This document shows, piece after piece, positions 11,190 to 23,300 of a stretch of DNA of 64,000 bases. The number at the start of each line of letters is the position of its first letter. Positions within the stretch are counted from its first letter, which is position 1. The position numbers and the translations under genes are program-made. Below the pieces are notes generated by a model. It was not told where the DNA came from. It did not search any database and saw nothing but the letters and a program-made list of their open reading frames with translations. Source of the stretch: Margaritifera margaritifera (taxonomy: Eukaryota > Mollusca > Bivalvia > Unionida > Margaritiferidae); NCBI GenBank assembly GCA_029931535.1, contig JAQPZY010001670.1:1364001-1428000 (forward strand), written 5' to 3'.

Positions 11190-12969
11190 GTAAGTCTCTG
11201 ACTAAATTGTTAAAATGTATTTATAGTCTGCTTCTGACCCTTTCTGAACTGTACCCCACCTTAGTCTTGGAAAGTAATTACTTTTGGAACAAATATAATC
11301 TGTCTCAGAATTATTGAATCCCCTCATACCTTACAAATTTCAGACCATACCTTCCTCCATCTATACAAACATTTGTCATCAACAGTGAGTACAATCCCCG
11401 CTAGTTTTGGGAGCTGGAGCAGCCTAATGTACATGATAAGGTACAGTGGCATGATGCGGATTCTCACTTAGGTAAAATAAAAGTAAGAACATAAATACTG
11501 TATATAGCATGCAAGATAACTACCACTAAAATGGCTACCATTAAAATAAAATGAAGATGAAACCGTGGTGGTAACATTTTGTGAATCTTACAAATGTCCT
11601 GTAAATAAAGTCTGGGTTCTTTCATCCCTTTTTATATGCTCATCGTTATGTTATGATGTTATCTGTCCATCTGTTACTAATTTTGCATATGCACAAAACA
11701 CTCAAGTTGCCCACCACAAACATGTTGCCAAACACTTGTGGATGGCTTGCACTTGGGACTAAGGAATAATTCTATCGATTTTGGGGTCAAAGGTCAAGTT
11801 CTCTAGCATCAACAGTTACTAAACTTTGTGGATGGCTTGCATTTGGGGTAAGGAAGAAATCTATTAATTTTGGGATCAAAAAGTCAAAGTCAAGGTCACT
11901 GTGACTGAAAAAAAAAAAAATGGTTTCTGCACAATTTGACCAACATTTAAAAATACATAATATATACATTATCATTATTATTATTATTATTTCAATAGAA
12001 AATAATAATTACATAAAATATAATTAGAAAGGTAAGATAACAATTTGTATATAAATGATATTATTATTAATTCATGAATTTTCTTTTTTCCAAATCTGTT
12101 TAAATTTCTTAAAATAAAATTATGATGAAAAATATCAGCCATTATTTCAAAATATTATTTCTGTTTTTACTTTTATTCTTCATTGATGTTTATTTAAATT
12201 TTGTACTGAGTCATCTGAATATTTTAATTATTACATAGATTCCACATGCATATATTAATAGTTCTTTCTGTCTTTTATAATTATAATAGTAATAGTAATA
12301 ATACCTAAGTACTTAGTTTGTAAATGTTAGTAAAATCAGTGACATCTTAAATACCATCATGATATGAATTAAAATAAAATTCTAGGGTAAAGGCATTTTT
12401 ATTTTCACTGCATTATTGTGGAATGTTTGGCATGCAAAATAATGGATAAAAATGCTTGACTCTACATATAGAACATGTTTAAGATTCTGAGAATTTTGTC
12501 ACCATGGTTTCTCCATTTTATTTTAATTGACAATGTTTTGATTGTAGTTGAAGGTATTATACATATTGCATATAGTATATATGTATTGACTTTTTATTTT
12601 ACTTACGCCAGAGTCGATGCCATGCCACTGTACCTCATAATGTACATTAGTCTGGTTCCTCTTCCCAAAATAGAATGGATTTAATATCACTAGATTTTTC
12701 CAAATTGTAAAAGTTTTCATGGATGGAGGAAGCAGTATGGTTTGAAATTTGTAATTTGTAAGGTATGAAGGAATGAAATATTTTTGACTTAGATTGTAAT
12801 TGTGCCATGTAATTACTTCCGAGGTAGAAGGTGAGGTACAATTCAGAATGATTCAGGAGCAGAATATAGTTTAATTGGTGATAAGAGAACAAAGACAGGA
12901 TTTAGTCCATCATCAAGTACATATAAAATTAATCTAACAGAATGTAGCACCTCACTTCAAGATTTGTAA
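11190..12969. other. Intron sequence with one family-B repeat unit and an AT-rich core
   Basis: 11650-11960 carries a diverged family-B unit or two (CTTTGTGGATGGCTTGCA twice, then GGTCACTGTGACTGAAA). 11960-12440 is strongly AT-rich with an (ATT)n run near 11972. Nothing else was recognised. Confidence 0.5.
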
Positions 12970-13880
12970 TGTAGTTTTTTGCTACAATCATGGTTATATG
13001 CAGGTCATAAGGGCATAAGGTAATGTTATGTTGGGAGACCCAATATCATCTGCAGATCTGTATGCAGAACATTATTAGACATGCAGAACACAAAGCATGA
13101 ATTGGAAATTTCACTACAGACTGCCCTCAACAAACTGGGCAACAAGTGCACAAACAATAGCATGGTTAATTAATACTGGTAAAACTAAAATATTATGTTT
13201 CTCAACACAGCAGAAATGAAACAAATTTGATAGCAATGAACCACCTGGGTTTGTTTGAAATGGATAGATATAAATCTGCAAATAATCTGTCATGATAGAG
13301 TACTTGGTGTTTTTGTAGATAATAATATATCATGTGTGGAACACATCAAATATATCAGTAAAATTGTCAATTCAAGTTTATGTCTTTTGAGTAAGATCAG
13401 ATATTTTCTCTCAGAAAGGCACAGGAAACTATTTTATAATAGTTGCATACATCCCTGTTGAGATAAAGGTAATACAGAATGGGGTTATTCACATGATATA
13501 AACATAGCAAAGCTAGCGTGTCTTCAGGAAAGAACATTCAAGCTTACATTGGACCAGTGAGAAAATGTGGAAAACTTAGATGATAAATTAAAAAATACTA
13601 CCCATTAAAGACTGAATTCATTTGAGAAAAACTGAGTTTATGTACAAGATATCTAAAAACTGCACTCCTATCTATTTACAGTCACTATTCCAGCACAGGC
13701 AGCCTGGTAATACTCCCCACACAAGATCCATGTCTACCAAAAAGTAGAAAATTCCCAAAACAAATAAGGAATTATTCATATGCCAGTAGAGTCCAAAAAT
13801 ATAGACTGCAGCATAAGCGAGGGTGCAAGTAACTTGCAAAATTGGTACAGACATGTACATTAGTTGTACATTCTTGGTTA
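12970..13880 (+). mobile_element. LINE fragment, C-terminal half of the reverse transcriptase ORF
   Basis: Broken frames on the + strand read ALNKLGNKCTNN, then RVLGVFVDNNISCVEHIKYI, NSSLCLLSKIRYFLSERHRK, LFYNSCIHPC and, after 13670, RQPGNTPHTRSMSTKK. This is the order of the post-palm region of CR1/Jockey-like LINEs: LGV-x-x-D-x-x-x-W/C-x-x-HI, a leucine-rich linker, Y-N-x-x-IHP, then a P-x-TR segment. The catalytic DD core is absent, so the copy is 5'-truncated, and stops are frequent. Confidence 0.7.
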
Positions 13881-14594
13881 CGTTTTTGCGTTTAGCTCAG
13901 GTATTCTGCACACTGTACAAATACTGTTATATCTGGAATCATGAAACTTGGTGATGAGAAGCATCTTGATGAGTAAGTACTACATGCTCATCACAAAGGT
14001 AGGTCACTGTGATCTATATTTCACACTTCACTGACTTTTATAAAATTTTGTAGTTTATGTTAATTTCTCAAGCTCTGTTCATGAAAGAATCATGGAACTA
14101 TATGATGTTATGGATCTCTATTAGTACTATACCCTTACCACAAATGAAGGTCACTGTGACCTACATTTCACATTTTATTGACTTTGGTTAAGTTTTTGTA
14201 TATTGTTCATGACCAACAGGTTTTTTTGCACAATGTATATATACTACCAAGATTCATGAAAATCGGTGAGGGAATGCATCTTGATGAGTACCACACCTTT
14301 GTCACAAATGAAGGTCATGGTGACCAATATTTCATGCTTAACTGACCTTGGTTATGTTTTGTATTTTCAGTTTATTTCTCAAGCTCTGATCATGCTAGAG
14401 TAATGAAACTTGATGATTGTATGCATCTCAAAAGTAGCCACATCTGAAGCACAAAAGAATGTCACTTTGACCTACATTTCATATTTTACTGGGTTAAAGT
14501 TTTGCATTTTGCTCATGACCAAAAAGGTTTTTAGCAACCTGTATATATACGGTTATACCTAGACTTATGAAACTTGGGTATTATACAATCAGCA
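13880..14594 (+). repeat. Repeat family F array, about 150-bp units
   Basis: Four or so diverged units, each with GGTCACTGTGACCTACATTT, GTTTTTG-ATTTTGCTCATGA, and ATGAAACTTGGTGATGAG. Markers fall near 13999, 14147, 14312 and 14454. It directly abuts the DIRS relic. Confidence 0.8.
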
Positions 14595-17387
14595 CAGATT
14601 TTTTCAAGCAAGGTTGCTAAATGCATATCTCTGGCTAGAAGCAATCACTCTCCAAGGTTTATGATGCCAAGTGGAGAATTTTTGGTAATTGGTGCAATAG
14701 GAAATAAATTGATCCTCTCTGCTCCCCTTAATTGCAGTTTCAGATTTTCTTCTTTTTCTCTTTGAACAAAAAGATTGCTCAGTTTCCACCATTAAGGGCT
14801 ATAGAGCAGCCCTTTCTAACACCTTCAAGTTTTCTATGGGCTCTACCACTGAGTCGGACCCACATCTTTCTGAACTGATCAGGTACTTTGAGCTCCAAAG
14901 ACCAGTCTCTCACTCATTAATGCCAAGGTGGGACCTTTCATGTGTTCTTTGGTCACTAGGAAAACCCCTTATGAAGCTTCGAGTGAAGCTTCCTTTGAGA
15001 ATCTGACCCTTAAAACGGTCTTCCACCTTTCCCTTGCATTTGCAAGGAGGAGGAGTGAAATTCATGCTTTGTCTGTGGAAAAAGTTGTTTACATTGCAGT
15101 GGTAACTATGACTTGGTCTCTCTTCTTTGCCAACCAAAGGAGCTACCTTCAGTAGCTCCTGTTCCTATTGAAATCCATTGTTTCAGTTGTGTCTTTGTTG
15201 GGAATGATCAGGATAGACTCCTTTTTCCAGTTGGAGCTTGAGTTCTAGCTAAATAAAGAGGGAAAAGAAAGGGTTGTAGCTGTTTTTTGAATCATTTCTC
15301 TTTGGATGATGTCATGAAAGCCACCTTCTGGTGCTCTCACTATACATTCTCATCATTTTACCTTCGTTAGTGGTGCATCATAGTGAGGGTATTTATTATT
15401 TGGGTCCACTTGTGTCAGTCCAACAAGTTGTAGAACATCCTTCTGACATCATAAGTAGGTTCACTTGACAGTTTATCTTAGGCCATCAGCCTCCCACTGG
15501 GCTGGCAAATTAAGCAACGCAATAGTAGCAGGTATTGTATTACAGTAATACCTGTCTTGAGCAACCTCTGTTATGAGCGACCACCTGTCATTTATGACCA
15601 CAAGCATAATGCATGGATCGGTTTTATTATATAAATGCAGTCATGAGCAACCACCTGCAGAACGTGACCAGCGTCCATGATTTTTATGCAAAATATGTGT
15701 TTTGACAGTGCTGTGAATGACTGCATCGCAAAAACAGAGCTAAACACCACTGACATTGATTTAATCCTTGGTAAACATGACCGCTTAGGAGGGTCCGCAG
15801 GCTAAGCGCAGATTGTTCTAAACAACACTGCAATGAATGACTGTACATGTATTGCAAAAACAGAGACAAACACCTCTGACCTTTATTTAATCCTTTGTAA
15901 CCATGACTGCTTAAAAGTAAAGACTGTTCTAAACAAACAAAAAACCAAAAATGAGGCTGGCTACTGGTGTCCTAAATTTTACAGGTCATGCAGGTAGTGT
16001 CATTTGTTACAGACTGTAAACCAGACTAAAGTTCATATCACTAACTGCAATTGTAGTGCCAAAGTCATGTGAATACCCACTGAGATTAACCATTCTTTCT
16101 TCAAAGGGAATAGTCATGGACATACATAGTTAGTTCAGAGGTTTTGTATTGTTTCTTTATCTTTTGTGAAAACCTGCACAACGCCGATAATGTCATAATG
16201 AGAAATCTTTTTAAAGGGCATCAATATAGCGGTTGATTACATAGTTTATCTTTGTAGTTAATCCGTAATGTCTGGGGTGGATCAGGTTTTTGTCTTTGTC
16301 TTTGATACTAGTAAGTGATAATCGTTTTCTGGATTTAATTGTCATTGTTAAAGGGTTGTGTTGTTTGTTGCTTTTTTTGATGTTACAATGATTACAACAT
16401 ACACACACCAAACCATCATCTGTTCACCTTAGTGCATCTGGTTACCCCCTTTGTTTATAGAGTTAATCCATTTATGTCGTTGTTGAATTAAGCCTCAGGC
16501 TTGTTTCTAAATTAATTTATTCTGTTTCTGGATGGGTTAATTATGTCTTTTGATTTCATTCATTGGTACATATATATTCCATATTTACACAAAGCCTGAT
16601 AAAAACCGCTTCAATCGTTATTACAAATGATCGCTGATAACATTAATATCTTGGTAACAGTGGCAGAACCTCCAACGAAAAAGAGAAAAATTCTAACACT
16701 GGAGGAAAGAATTACTGTAATTACAGACAGGATAAATAAATATTACCTTCGTTAATTTTGGAATCCATATGCTAATACATGTACAAGTGATCTTCAAATA
16801 TTAAATGAATGTTTTATCATAGATGCATATCTTTATTGCTATATAAAATTATTTTCAGATGAATGCATTCAATATTTTAACAAGAACTATGAATAAAGAA
16901 TACAATATATGTACCATGATTGTGGGTATTTTTCCTTCTTAAACATTGTTGAAGTTTGACCTTGGAAACTGGTCCTTTGCACAGACCTGTTATGAGAGAT
17001 CACCTGTCTTAAAAGACTGCTTTTTGTTGGCAGAAGGGGTGGTCTCTCAAGACAGGTTTTACTGTACTGCTATTAAAATGTAGCTGGGGGAGGGGGGTAA
17101 AACTAATTTTAATTATGTAATACTTAACCACTAATATTGCAAGATTCCCTCCTCCCACCCCACTCCGATGTCCTTTAGTCTCTGTCCAAGTCAAAAGAGG
17201 ATGATATTCCACATGTTGAATATAACTAAGGAATCAGCCTGGGAGCATGTTGGTTTTTTATTCTGGTTCTGCAGTTAATTGGAGGAGGGAATATTAAGCT
17301 TGGACTGGGGACTAGTGTTCTGGAAAAGGGTCGCAATGCAGTAGTTGCAGATAAGTATTACATAATTAGAATTTGTTTTACCCCACA
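14595..17387 (+). mobile_element. 5'-truncated DIRS1-like retrotransposon relic (tyrosine recombinase to right end)
   Basis: 14595-15540 aligns with 58853-59720 of the fuller DIRS copy and keeps the tyrosine recombinase segment, including FENLTLKTVFHLSLAFARR and RSEIHALS (about 14990-15075), the box that carries the first catalytic Arg. After a 1.5-kb pogo insertion the element resumes: 17067-17135 is the rest of the internal complementary region, with TAAAACTAATTTTAATTATG at 17098. The right terminal segment ends at about 17347-17387 with its complement. Removing the insertion leaves about 1270 bp, the same as in the copy ending at 60065. Everything 5' of the recombinase is missing. Confidence 0.85.
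15543..17064 (+). mobile_element. Non-autonomous pogo/Tigger-like DNA transposon inside the DIRS relic
   Basis: A 1522-bp element flanked by TA on both sides (15541-15542, 17065-17066). The TIRs are CAGTAATACCTGTCTTGAGC and the complement of CTCAAGACAGGTTTTACTG. About 16663-16720 encodes AEPPTKKRKILTLEERITVI, the start of a CENP-B/pogo-type helix-turn-helix DNA-binding domain; the rest of the transposase, with the DDE core, is absent. A second copy lies at 51921-53487. The insertion splits the DIRS internal complementary region. Confidence 0.88.
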
Positions 17388-17989
17388 AAAACTTCTTACT
17401 CTCTCTAACTCTCATATACATCATTGAAGTGAATAGACTTAGAAAAAATATAAAATGCTACCATAGAATTTTACTTACAACATACCAGATTATTACAATG
17501 AGAGACATTGCATTCAAATGGAAAAGTTTTAACTTATCAGCCTTGGATTTGCGTGTTAACCATATCATTTTTATTCTAGGACTAATAACATTTGATTTTT
17601 GTGGTAAGAAAGGACACCTTTTGTGAGTTTGAAAATGCACCATTATCAACATGCAAGAGATAAACTGCTTTGAATAAATCAGCAAGATGAGCCTTAAGAG
17701 AGGAAAGTAGATTTAAATGCCATTGATTGTTTTAAGTGTTAATGTATGCATCCTTCAAATGAAATATTGTCGAAGTGTTCTCCAAAAGGACTGCAAATAT
17801 TATATTAATAATTGGTGCTTTAATAGCTTGCAATTTCATGAGTATTGTACCTTTCTGCAGTGAAGCCTTCTCTTTATTTTTCTCCTGGCTAAAATCAGTT
17901 TTGCAAATTGAAATATTTTCCACCATTAAATGTGTTAAGTTATCATCCTTGTGACGTAGTGATTACATATATTTCTCTCTTTAGGACAG
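17388..17989. other. No gene recognised
   Basis: Intron sequence. Overlapping short open frames at 17429-17685 on both strands lack signatures. Confidence 0.4.
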
Positions 17990-18320
17990 TAACTTGAAGA
18001 AATATGATTGAAGCAAAGTGATTTGTCAGTATGCACATATTAGGTGATGACCATAACATTTAACAACTTTATGGGAATCCACCAAAAACTATAGGACTAG
18101 TACACTAATGAATTACAACTCTAATTGCATTAACAAAGGGATATGTTGATATATGTGCATCTTAGGTGATAACCATAATATTTACCAAGTTTCATGGCAG
18201 TCCATCAAAAATTGCTGGACTAGCTACCCTAATAAGTAATAAGGTTGTGTGTTGGATAAAAGGACATACAGACAGATGGACACAAGGATTACTATATATA
18301 TCACCACTTCTGTAGAAGCA
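17990..18320 (+). repeat. Repeat family A, two units
   Basis: GTGATTTGTCAGTATGCACA, TTTACCAAGTTTCATGGCAG and TCCATCAAAAATTGCTGGAC mark the units, in the same orientation as at 1090-1600. Confidence 0.8.
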
Positions 18321-19190
18321 GTGGTCTAAAAATACTCTATGAAAACTTTTAGAAGTCTTTGAAAACTCCTGTGGGAAAAAGAAGTACAGGGCTGTATGAA
18401 CCATGTTTATTCAGTGCAATTTTATTAGGAGAGACATTGTAGCTGTAAGGTGGAGATCTGTCAACATAGACAAAGGAGACTAACTCTTCTGGTATGCATG
18501 ATGTCAGATTGTGATAACAAGTTTCTAGTAATTTTGAGTACTGCATGTGAACTTGATTTATATGAAAATCTATCATCAATTTATTGTCTTGAACTGACTT
18601 ATTATGGTCTCATATCCATACATATTGAAATCCATTTAATATTTGTGTAGGACAGTAGAGATTATAGTCCTCATTTTGTCATTGAAAGTTGCTTTCTCCA
18701 TCTCCCATCTGTTAACCAATGTTTGAGTCTTCCTTGCTCTCACTTGTACCCTCATCTGTGCTGCAGTCTGTGTTGATGGGCCCTTGCCAAAGTGAGTTAT
18801 CAAGGGAGAGGTGTATTTTTAGCCTCACTTTTTCAGTGAACCTTGCAATCAGTGAAATTGCACATTGCAGGACTTGTATTTAATGTTTAGCAGCTAAAAT
18901 CAAAGATTTTTGCAGTGCATAGATTTTCAGAGAGCTTATTGGTACCATTTTTGACAAAAGTTCTAGCTGATATTAGGACCTGCCATTGTGTCATGAAATT
19001 GTCTGAGAACAAAAATTTAATTCATGCTCTGATTAAAACATTTTGATTATCTATAATTTTACTCCAAGTGAGGTATATATCATGAAAATGTTGACTGAAA
19101 CTTAATTTTGGACTCTTTACATACATGACAAATTCCAATGATATTGCAGAGGTTCTTCAAGTGTGATTTGTAGCTCTGTTGTCTCATGTC
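18321..19190. other. No gene recognised
   Basis: Intron sequence without recognisable repeat families or coding remnants. Confidence 0.4.
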
Positions 19191-19191
19191 C

Positions 19192-19224
19192 ATCATCCAT
19201 CCATCCATCCATCCATCCATCCAT
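19192..19224. repeat. (CCAT)n microsatellite
   Basis: About eight CATC units directly before the family-C array. Confidence 0.9.
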
Positions 19225-20505
19225 TACATCAAGTTTGTTATTGCTACTCCTCCAAAACTACTTGGAGGATTGCCATTAAACTTGACACACATTCATCCCA
19301 AGGTCTAATTGATCCTAAATGAAAATGGTACCACTCGGACCTCCAATATGCCTGCCACTGTGGCTATTTTGAAAATCTTGCTGCCACTGCTCCTCCTGAA
19401 TGGATGGTCATTTCAACATGGGGTTTTCACAGCAAGACTTTTTTTTTATAATGGCAAGTTGGTCCTAAATTAAAACATTGCTGATCTGACATCCAAAATG
19501 GCCACTACAGCCAGTAGTGGTGCGGGGGGGGGGGGGGGGCAGTTGGTGCCAGGGTGAGGGGGAGTGCCATTGGGAGCTTTTTTTTATTTTTGCAGCTGTA
19601 ATGGATGTTGGCAACTGACATAAAAATTGTTATCTGTGGCAAAGTAGGGGCACCACTAAAGAACATTGCCCCTGAACGCCTCGAACACTTGTGCTGTCAC
19701 TGACCACAACAGACATCTTGAAAATCTTGTTATTGCTACTCCTTCTGAACAGAAAGTCATATCAACATGGGGTTTTCACCAGAAGACTTATTATAATATC
19801 TAGTTGGACCTAAATGAAAATGGTGCCAATCTGACCTACAATATGGCTGCTATGGCAGCCATCTTGAAAATCTTCCTATTGCTGCTTCTTCTGGATGGAT
19901 AGACACATCAGCATGGGGTTTTCACCAGAAGACTTCTTATAATGTCTAGTTGATCCCAGATAAAAATGGTGCCAGTTTGACATCAAATATGGCTGCCATG
20001 GCAGCCTACTTGAACATCTTGTTATCAGTACTACTTGTAAATGGAAAGTCATATTGACATGGGGTTTTTACCAGAAGACTTATTATAATATCTAGTTCAT
20101 CATAAATGAAAATGATGTTGATTTAACATCCATTATGACCACCATGGCAACCATAATGAAAATCTTGTTATTGCTACTCCTCCTGAGTTGATGGCCATAT
20201 TGACATAGGGTTTTCACCAAATGTTTAATTATGATGTTTAGTTGGTCATAAATGAAGATGGTGCAGTTCTCACATGCAATATGGGTGTCATGTCAGTCAT
20301 CTGGAATTTTTTCTTATCAATATTCGTCCTAAATGGAAAGTCATATCAACATGGAGTGTTCACCAGAAGACTTCTTATGGTGTTTGGTTGGTCCTAAATG
20401 AAAATGGTGCCACTCTTTTATCTGATAAGGCTGCCACAAAGGCCATCTTGAAAACCTTGGTATCACTACTCCTCCGGAATGGATGGTCATAAGCTTGCCC
20501 ATTTT
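19225..20505 (+). repeat. Repeat family C array, about 150-bp units
   Basis: Eight or so units marked by CATGGGGTTTTCACCAGAAG, TCTAGTTGGTCCTAAATGAA, AATGGTGCCA, AATATGGCTGCCATGGC and ATCTTGAAAATCTTG. Spacing is about 150 bp. It reaches to about 15 bp from the splice acceptor at 20519, whose polypyrimidine tract follows the last unit. A G-rich homopolymer run sits near 19524-19540. The same family recurs at 29930-30625. Confidence 0.9.
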
Positions 20506-20518
20506 CTTCTCTTTCCAG

Positions 20519-20638
20519 GATATTATGGAAACAGATGCGAAACTACAGTACATATATGTGACTCACAGCCTTGTCTGAATGGAGGGGTGTGCAACAGATC
20601 TGCCTTGTATAATGAAGTTCAGTGTACCTGCCCAAAAG
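20519..20638 (+). CDS. Exon: end of EGF domain 1 and Cys1-Cys5 of EGF domain 2
   Basis: A 120-bp exon (40 codons) preceded by a good polypyrimidine tract (TTTTCTTCTCTTTCCAG) and followed by a GTAGG donor, phase 1 at both ends. It encodes YYGNRCE (Cys6 of EGF1), the linker TTVHI, then CDSQPCLNGGVC, NRSALYNEVQ and CTCPK: EGF2 up to Cys5, with the classic CLNGGVC turn. An NRS sequon may be glycosylated. The remaining Gly-x-x-Cys6 must come from a later exon. The exon at 42311 supplies FVGGRCE in the correct phase, giving CPK-V-FVGGRC, an ideal EGF end. The PAN-like exon at 26565 also fits the phase but yields CPK-D-SKC, an atypically short loop. Confidence 0.88.
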
Positions 20639-21125
20639 GTAGGATTTAATTATATTAGTAGCAGCATCATAACATAGAACCAATTCATCCATGTGAGGTT
20701 GTTTTATTGTCTGCCCCAAAAGTAGGTATATTGATTGTATGTGTGGTCACCTTCCATGTTCAACTGCCATAATTGAATCATTCTTGTGCAGATCCCCTTC
20801 CTTGAATGTGGTCCGGCATGCTTCTCCAAATGGTATATACAGTATATGTGCCCAGATAAAGAAAAATCTTACAGGATGGAGAGTATTGACCACCTCTGCC
20901 TTCTTTAAGGCATATTCTTCTCATACTGTATATGTGCCCTGTTGAAAAGGCTAATTGAAATTTTCATCTCATTGTCAGTCAGCCAGGGGTGTAAAAGATA
21001 CTTTTGGAGGCATTTGTTTTTGCAAAAGCTGGCATCTTGCCTTTTAAGAGTAAAATGTTAGGTCAAGGGTCAGTTAAGTGCAAATGACTCCTATTTCAGT
21101 CCCTACATAATTATTTATAAATTAT
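20639..21125. other. Intron start, nothing recognised
   Basis: No repeat family or coding remnant identified. Confidence 0.4.
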
Positions 21126-21700
21126 TCATAATCTAATCTGTACATGTTTTATTTATTATTACATTTTACTTCAACCTTACCATTGGAGAGTGGTATCTTT
21201 CAGAACAATTCACAGAAATCAAGTGGTATTATGCTGACCATGTATCAAACACACATAGCTGATTCATGCATACCTCCTGAAGGGTTAACCTCATCCAAAG
21301 TACTGACAGTGGAACACATTCTTGTCAAGTGTATCAACTTTCACCTTGTGAGACAAAGAGTTTTTATTGTAAACTCGGTTAAGGAACTTTGCGATAATGT
21401 ATCACCCAAGAAAATCAAATACTTTTTGAGGGAATGCAGTTTATAGAACAAATTTTTCCCTATATTTTAAGGATTTTATATTTTTTTTACTTTTATATTT
21501 TATTTTATATACATTTTACAGAATTTAAAGTCTTTACCTTTTGTCTTGAAATGCTTCATGTTTACATTTATTTGGAAGGGTTTTATCTTCCTAAAGTTTT
21601 TTTGTGCAATTCTTCATTTTTACATTTGTAGAACTTGACTTTAAACTGGCACCATGTAGCCATTATTGTACTGAGGTGCAATTAAATGCTAATACATACA
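21126..21700 (+). mobile_element. RNase H-type (I/Ingi-like) LINE, 3' end
   Basis: The frame ending at 21446 reads IADSCIPPEGLTSSK, VLTVEHILVKCINFHLVRQR, VFIVNSVKELCDNV and SPKKIKYFLREC: the terminal Cys/His segment (LTVEHIL-x-x-C) and helical tail of RNase H-bearing LINEs. The 3' UTR has the family-like TGGCACCATGTAGCCAT and GAGGTGCAATTAAA blocks and ends in a TACATACATA tail near 21700. Confidence 0.75.
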
Positions 21701-22277
21701 TAGAGGATTATTAAACATCAGAAAAGGGCAGCATGCAATATTTTAGATGCATCTATTGATTATTCATCAAAAGTATTGTTTACAGAATTAAAATGGCTTA
21801 CAATATATGAAAGGATTGATTTTCATGAGACAGTTCTTGTACTTAAATGTCTACATGGAGCTGCACCAGAGTATCTACATGATTTAATCAGGCCTTATTC
21901 ACCACTTTACCAGCTGAGATCAGCTTCACATGGAAACCTTCATTCACCAAAACTAAGAACAGAGCAGTTTAAAAAAAAGCTTCCATTGTACTCTGATAAA
22001 GTTCTGCGGAAAAGCTTCCACTGCATGCAAAATTGGCAAAAAATACTGCAGTATTTAAGAAGATATATCACAAGCATGTACATATTACTAATAGTTTATA
22101 ATAAAATTTATTATTTTTAATAATAAAGACATGTTAAAATAAATTGTAATTACTATAACCTTTGTATGATGTACATTGTTATATTTTCTTCTTAAGAAGG
22201 TCTCAAGGGGGTATAGTCCTTGATTAAATTAGTTACCCTATATAAATAAAGTATTATTATTATTATTATTATTATTA
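21700..22277 (+). mobile_element. Second LINE 3' fragment with (TTA)n tail
   Basis: The frame reads RIIKHQKRAACNILDASIDY, LFTELKWLTIYERIDFHETV, LVLKCLHGAAPEYLHDLIRP and YQLRSASHGN. This is the 'K-RAAR-I-L', 'LKWLT-x-x-RI', 'K-x-x-H-G-x-AP-x-YL' order of CR1/Jockey-like LINE C-termini. It ends at an AAATAAAG run and an ATT repeat (about 22250-22277). It starts where the previous LINE's tail ends, so one LINE probably inserted at the other's terminus. Confidence 0.8.
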
Positions 22278-22279
22278 CA

Positions 22280-22720
22280 CATCAAACTTACTTATTGTGG
22301 GCACTTAGCAGTCATTATAACCAATATGGTGGACAAGGTAATAAAGCATCAACATAAATAGGAAACTTTTAGGATGCAAAATCACTTTCAAATATGGCCA
22401 CCATCATGTAAAATATAAAACTTTTAAAGGACTTCTTCTCAGTAAGCACTTCAGAGACTTTGACCAAATTTAATACAAGCAGCCTTGTATGAAGGCCTTG
22501 CAAACTTGCACAAATAATACCAATCTGCTAACACATATGGCCAATTCATTAAAGAAAATATTTTTGAAAAAAACACTTAACAGAATTTTACCAAATTTGA
22601 CTGGAAAAATCTTGGCAAAAAGGCCTTTAACATTTTATACAAATGATAACAATCACTCATCAGATATAGTCACTGTTACTAACAAAAATAGAGAAACCTT
22701 AAAATGACTTCTCAAATACT
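22280..22720 (+). repeat. Repeat family D, first block
   Basis: Units carry TTTGACCAAATTTAATACAA or similar, GCATGAAGGCCTT, ACAAATAATACCAATCTG, and TATGGCCACCAT or TATAGTCACTG. The larger block is at 24370-25760. Confidence 0.75.
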
Positions 22721-22722
22721 GT

Positions 22723-23300
22723 TTAACCCATTACCTCATAGTGTGTCTTGCTGTCTAGGCTGGCACTACACATGTGCCAGAGCCACAGAGTGCAGTGTGC
22801 TTTAAATAGAACACATGTCAAGCAGTGTAGTATATGCTGAAATTTTGACAGTTTTATCCTTTTTATACATATTTGTTAATATATAGGTTTTAGAACAAAG
22901 TCTGACCTTTATAGCTGTATAATTATTTTCCACCAAAGATTTGTTGATATGCTTTAAAAAACCCCCAGAAAAACAGGCTCAGATCATCACAACATGTGCA
23001 CTGTTACATCACTGTGAACATCTGCCCTCTAAATCTACTGGTTCATTTTCTGCGCCTTCATCACTTGAATCCTCAAAATGTTATAAAATATCAAAATCAA
23101 TTTTGCCTACATCAGTATCAGAGCCGATTTCTTCAAAGTAACAATTCTCCTCATCCAAGCTATAAAGAAACTGCCAAACAAAAGACTGTGACCTCCTATG
23201 CCTTTATATTTAGAAAGAAGTTTTTTGTCAGGTAAAATAGGTAAAATCAGCATGATATAAAGTTTGAGAGATAGTTTACATAGGTTGTATTCTTGCAATA
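22723..23300 (-). mobile_element. Candidate piggyBac-like remnant
   Basis: TTAA at 22723-22726 is followed by CCCATTACCTCATAGTGTG, which fits a piggyBac target plus CCC-starting TIR. The minus strand at 23180-23000 reads SLDEENCYFEEIGSDTDVG, then FEDSSDEGAENEPVDLEG, an acidic stretch like piggyBac transposase N-termini. No second TTAA-flanked inverted end was found and no catalytic region exists. Confidence 0.3.
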
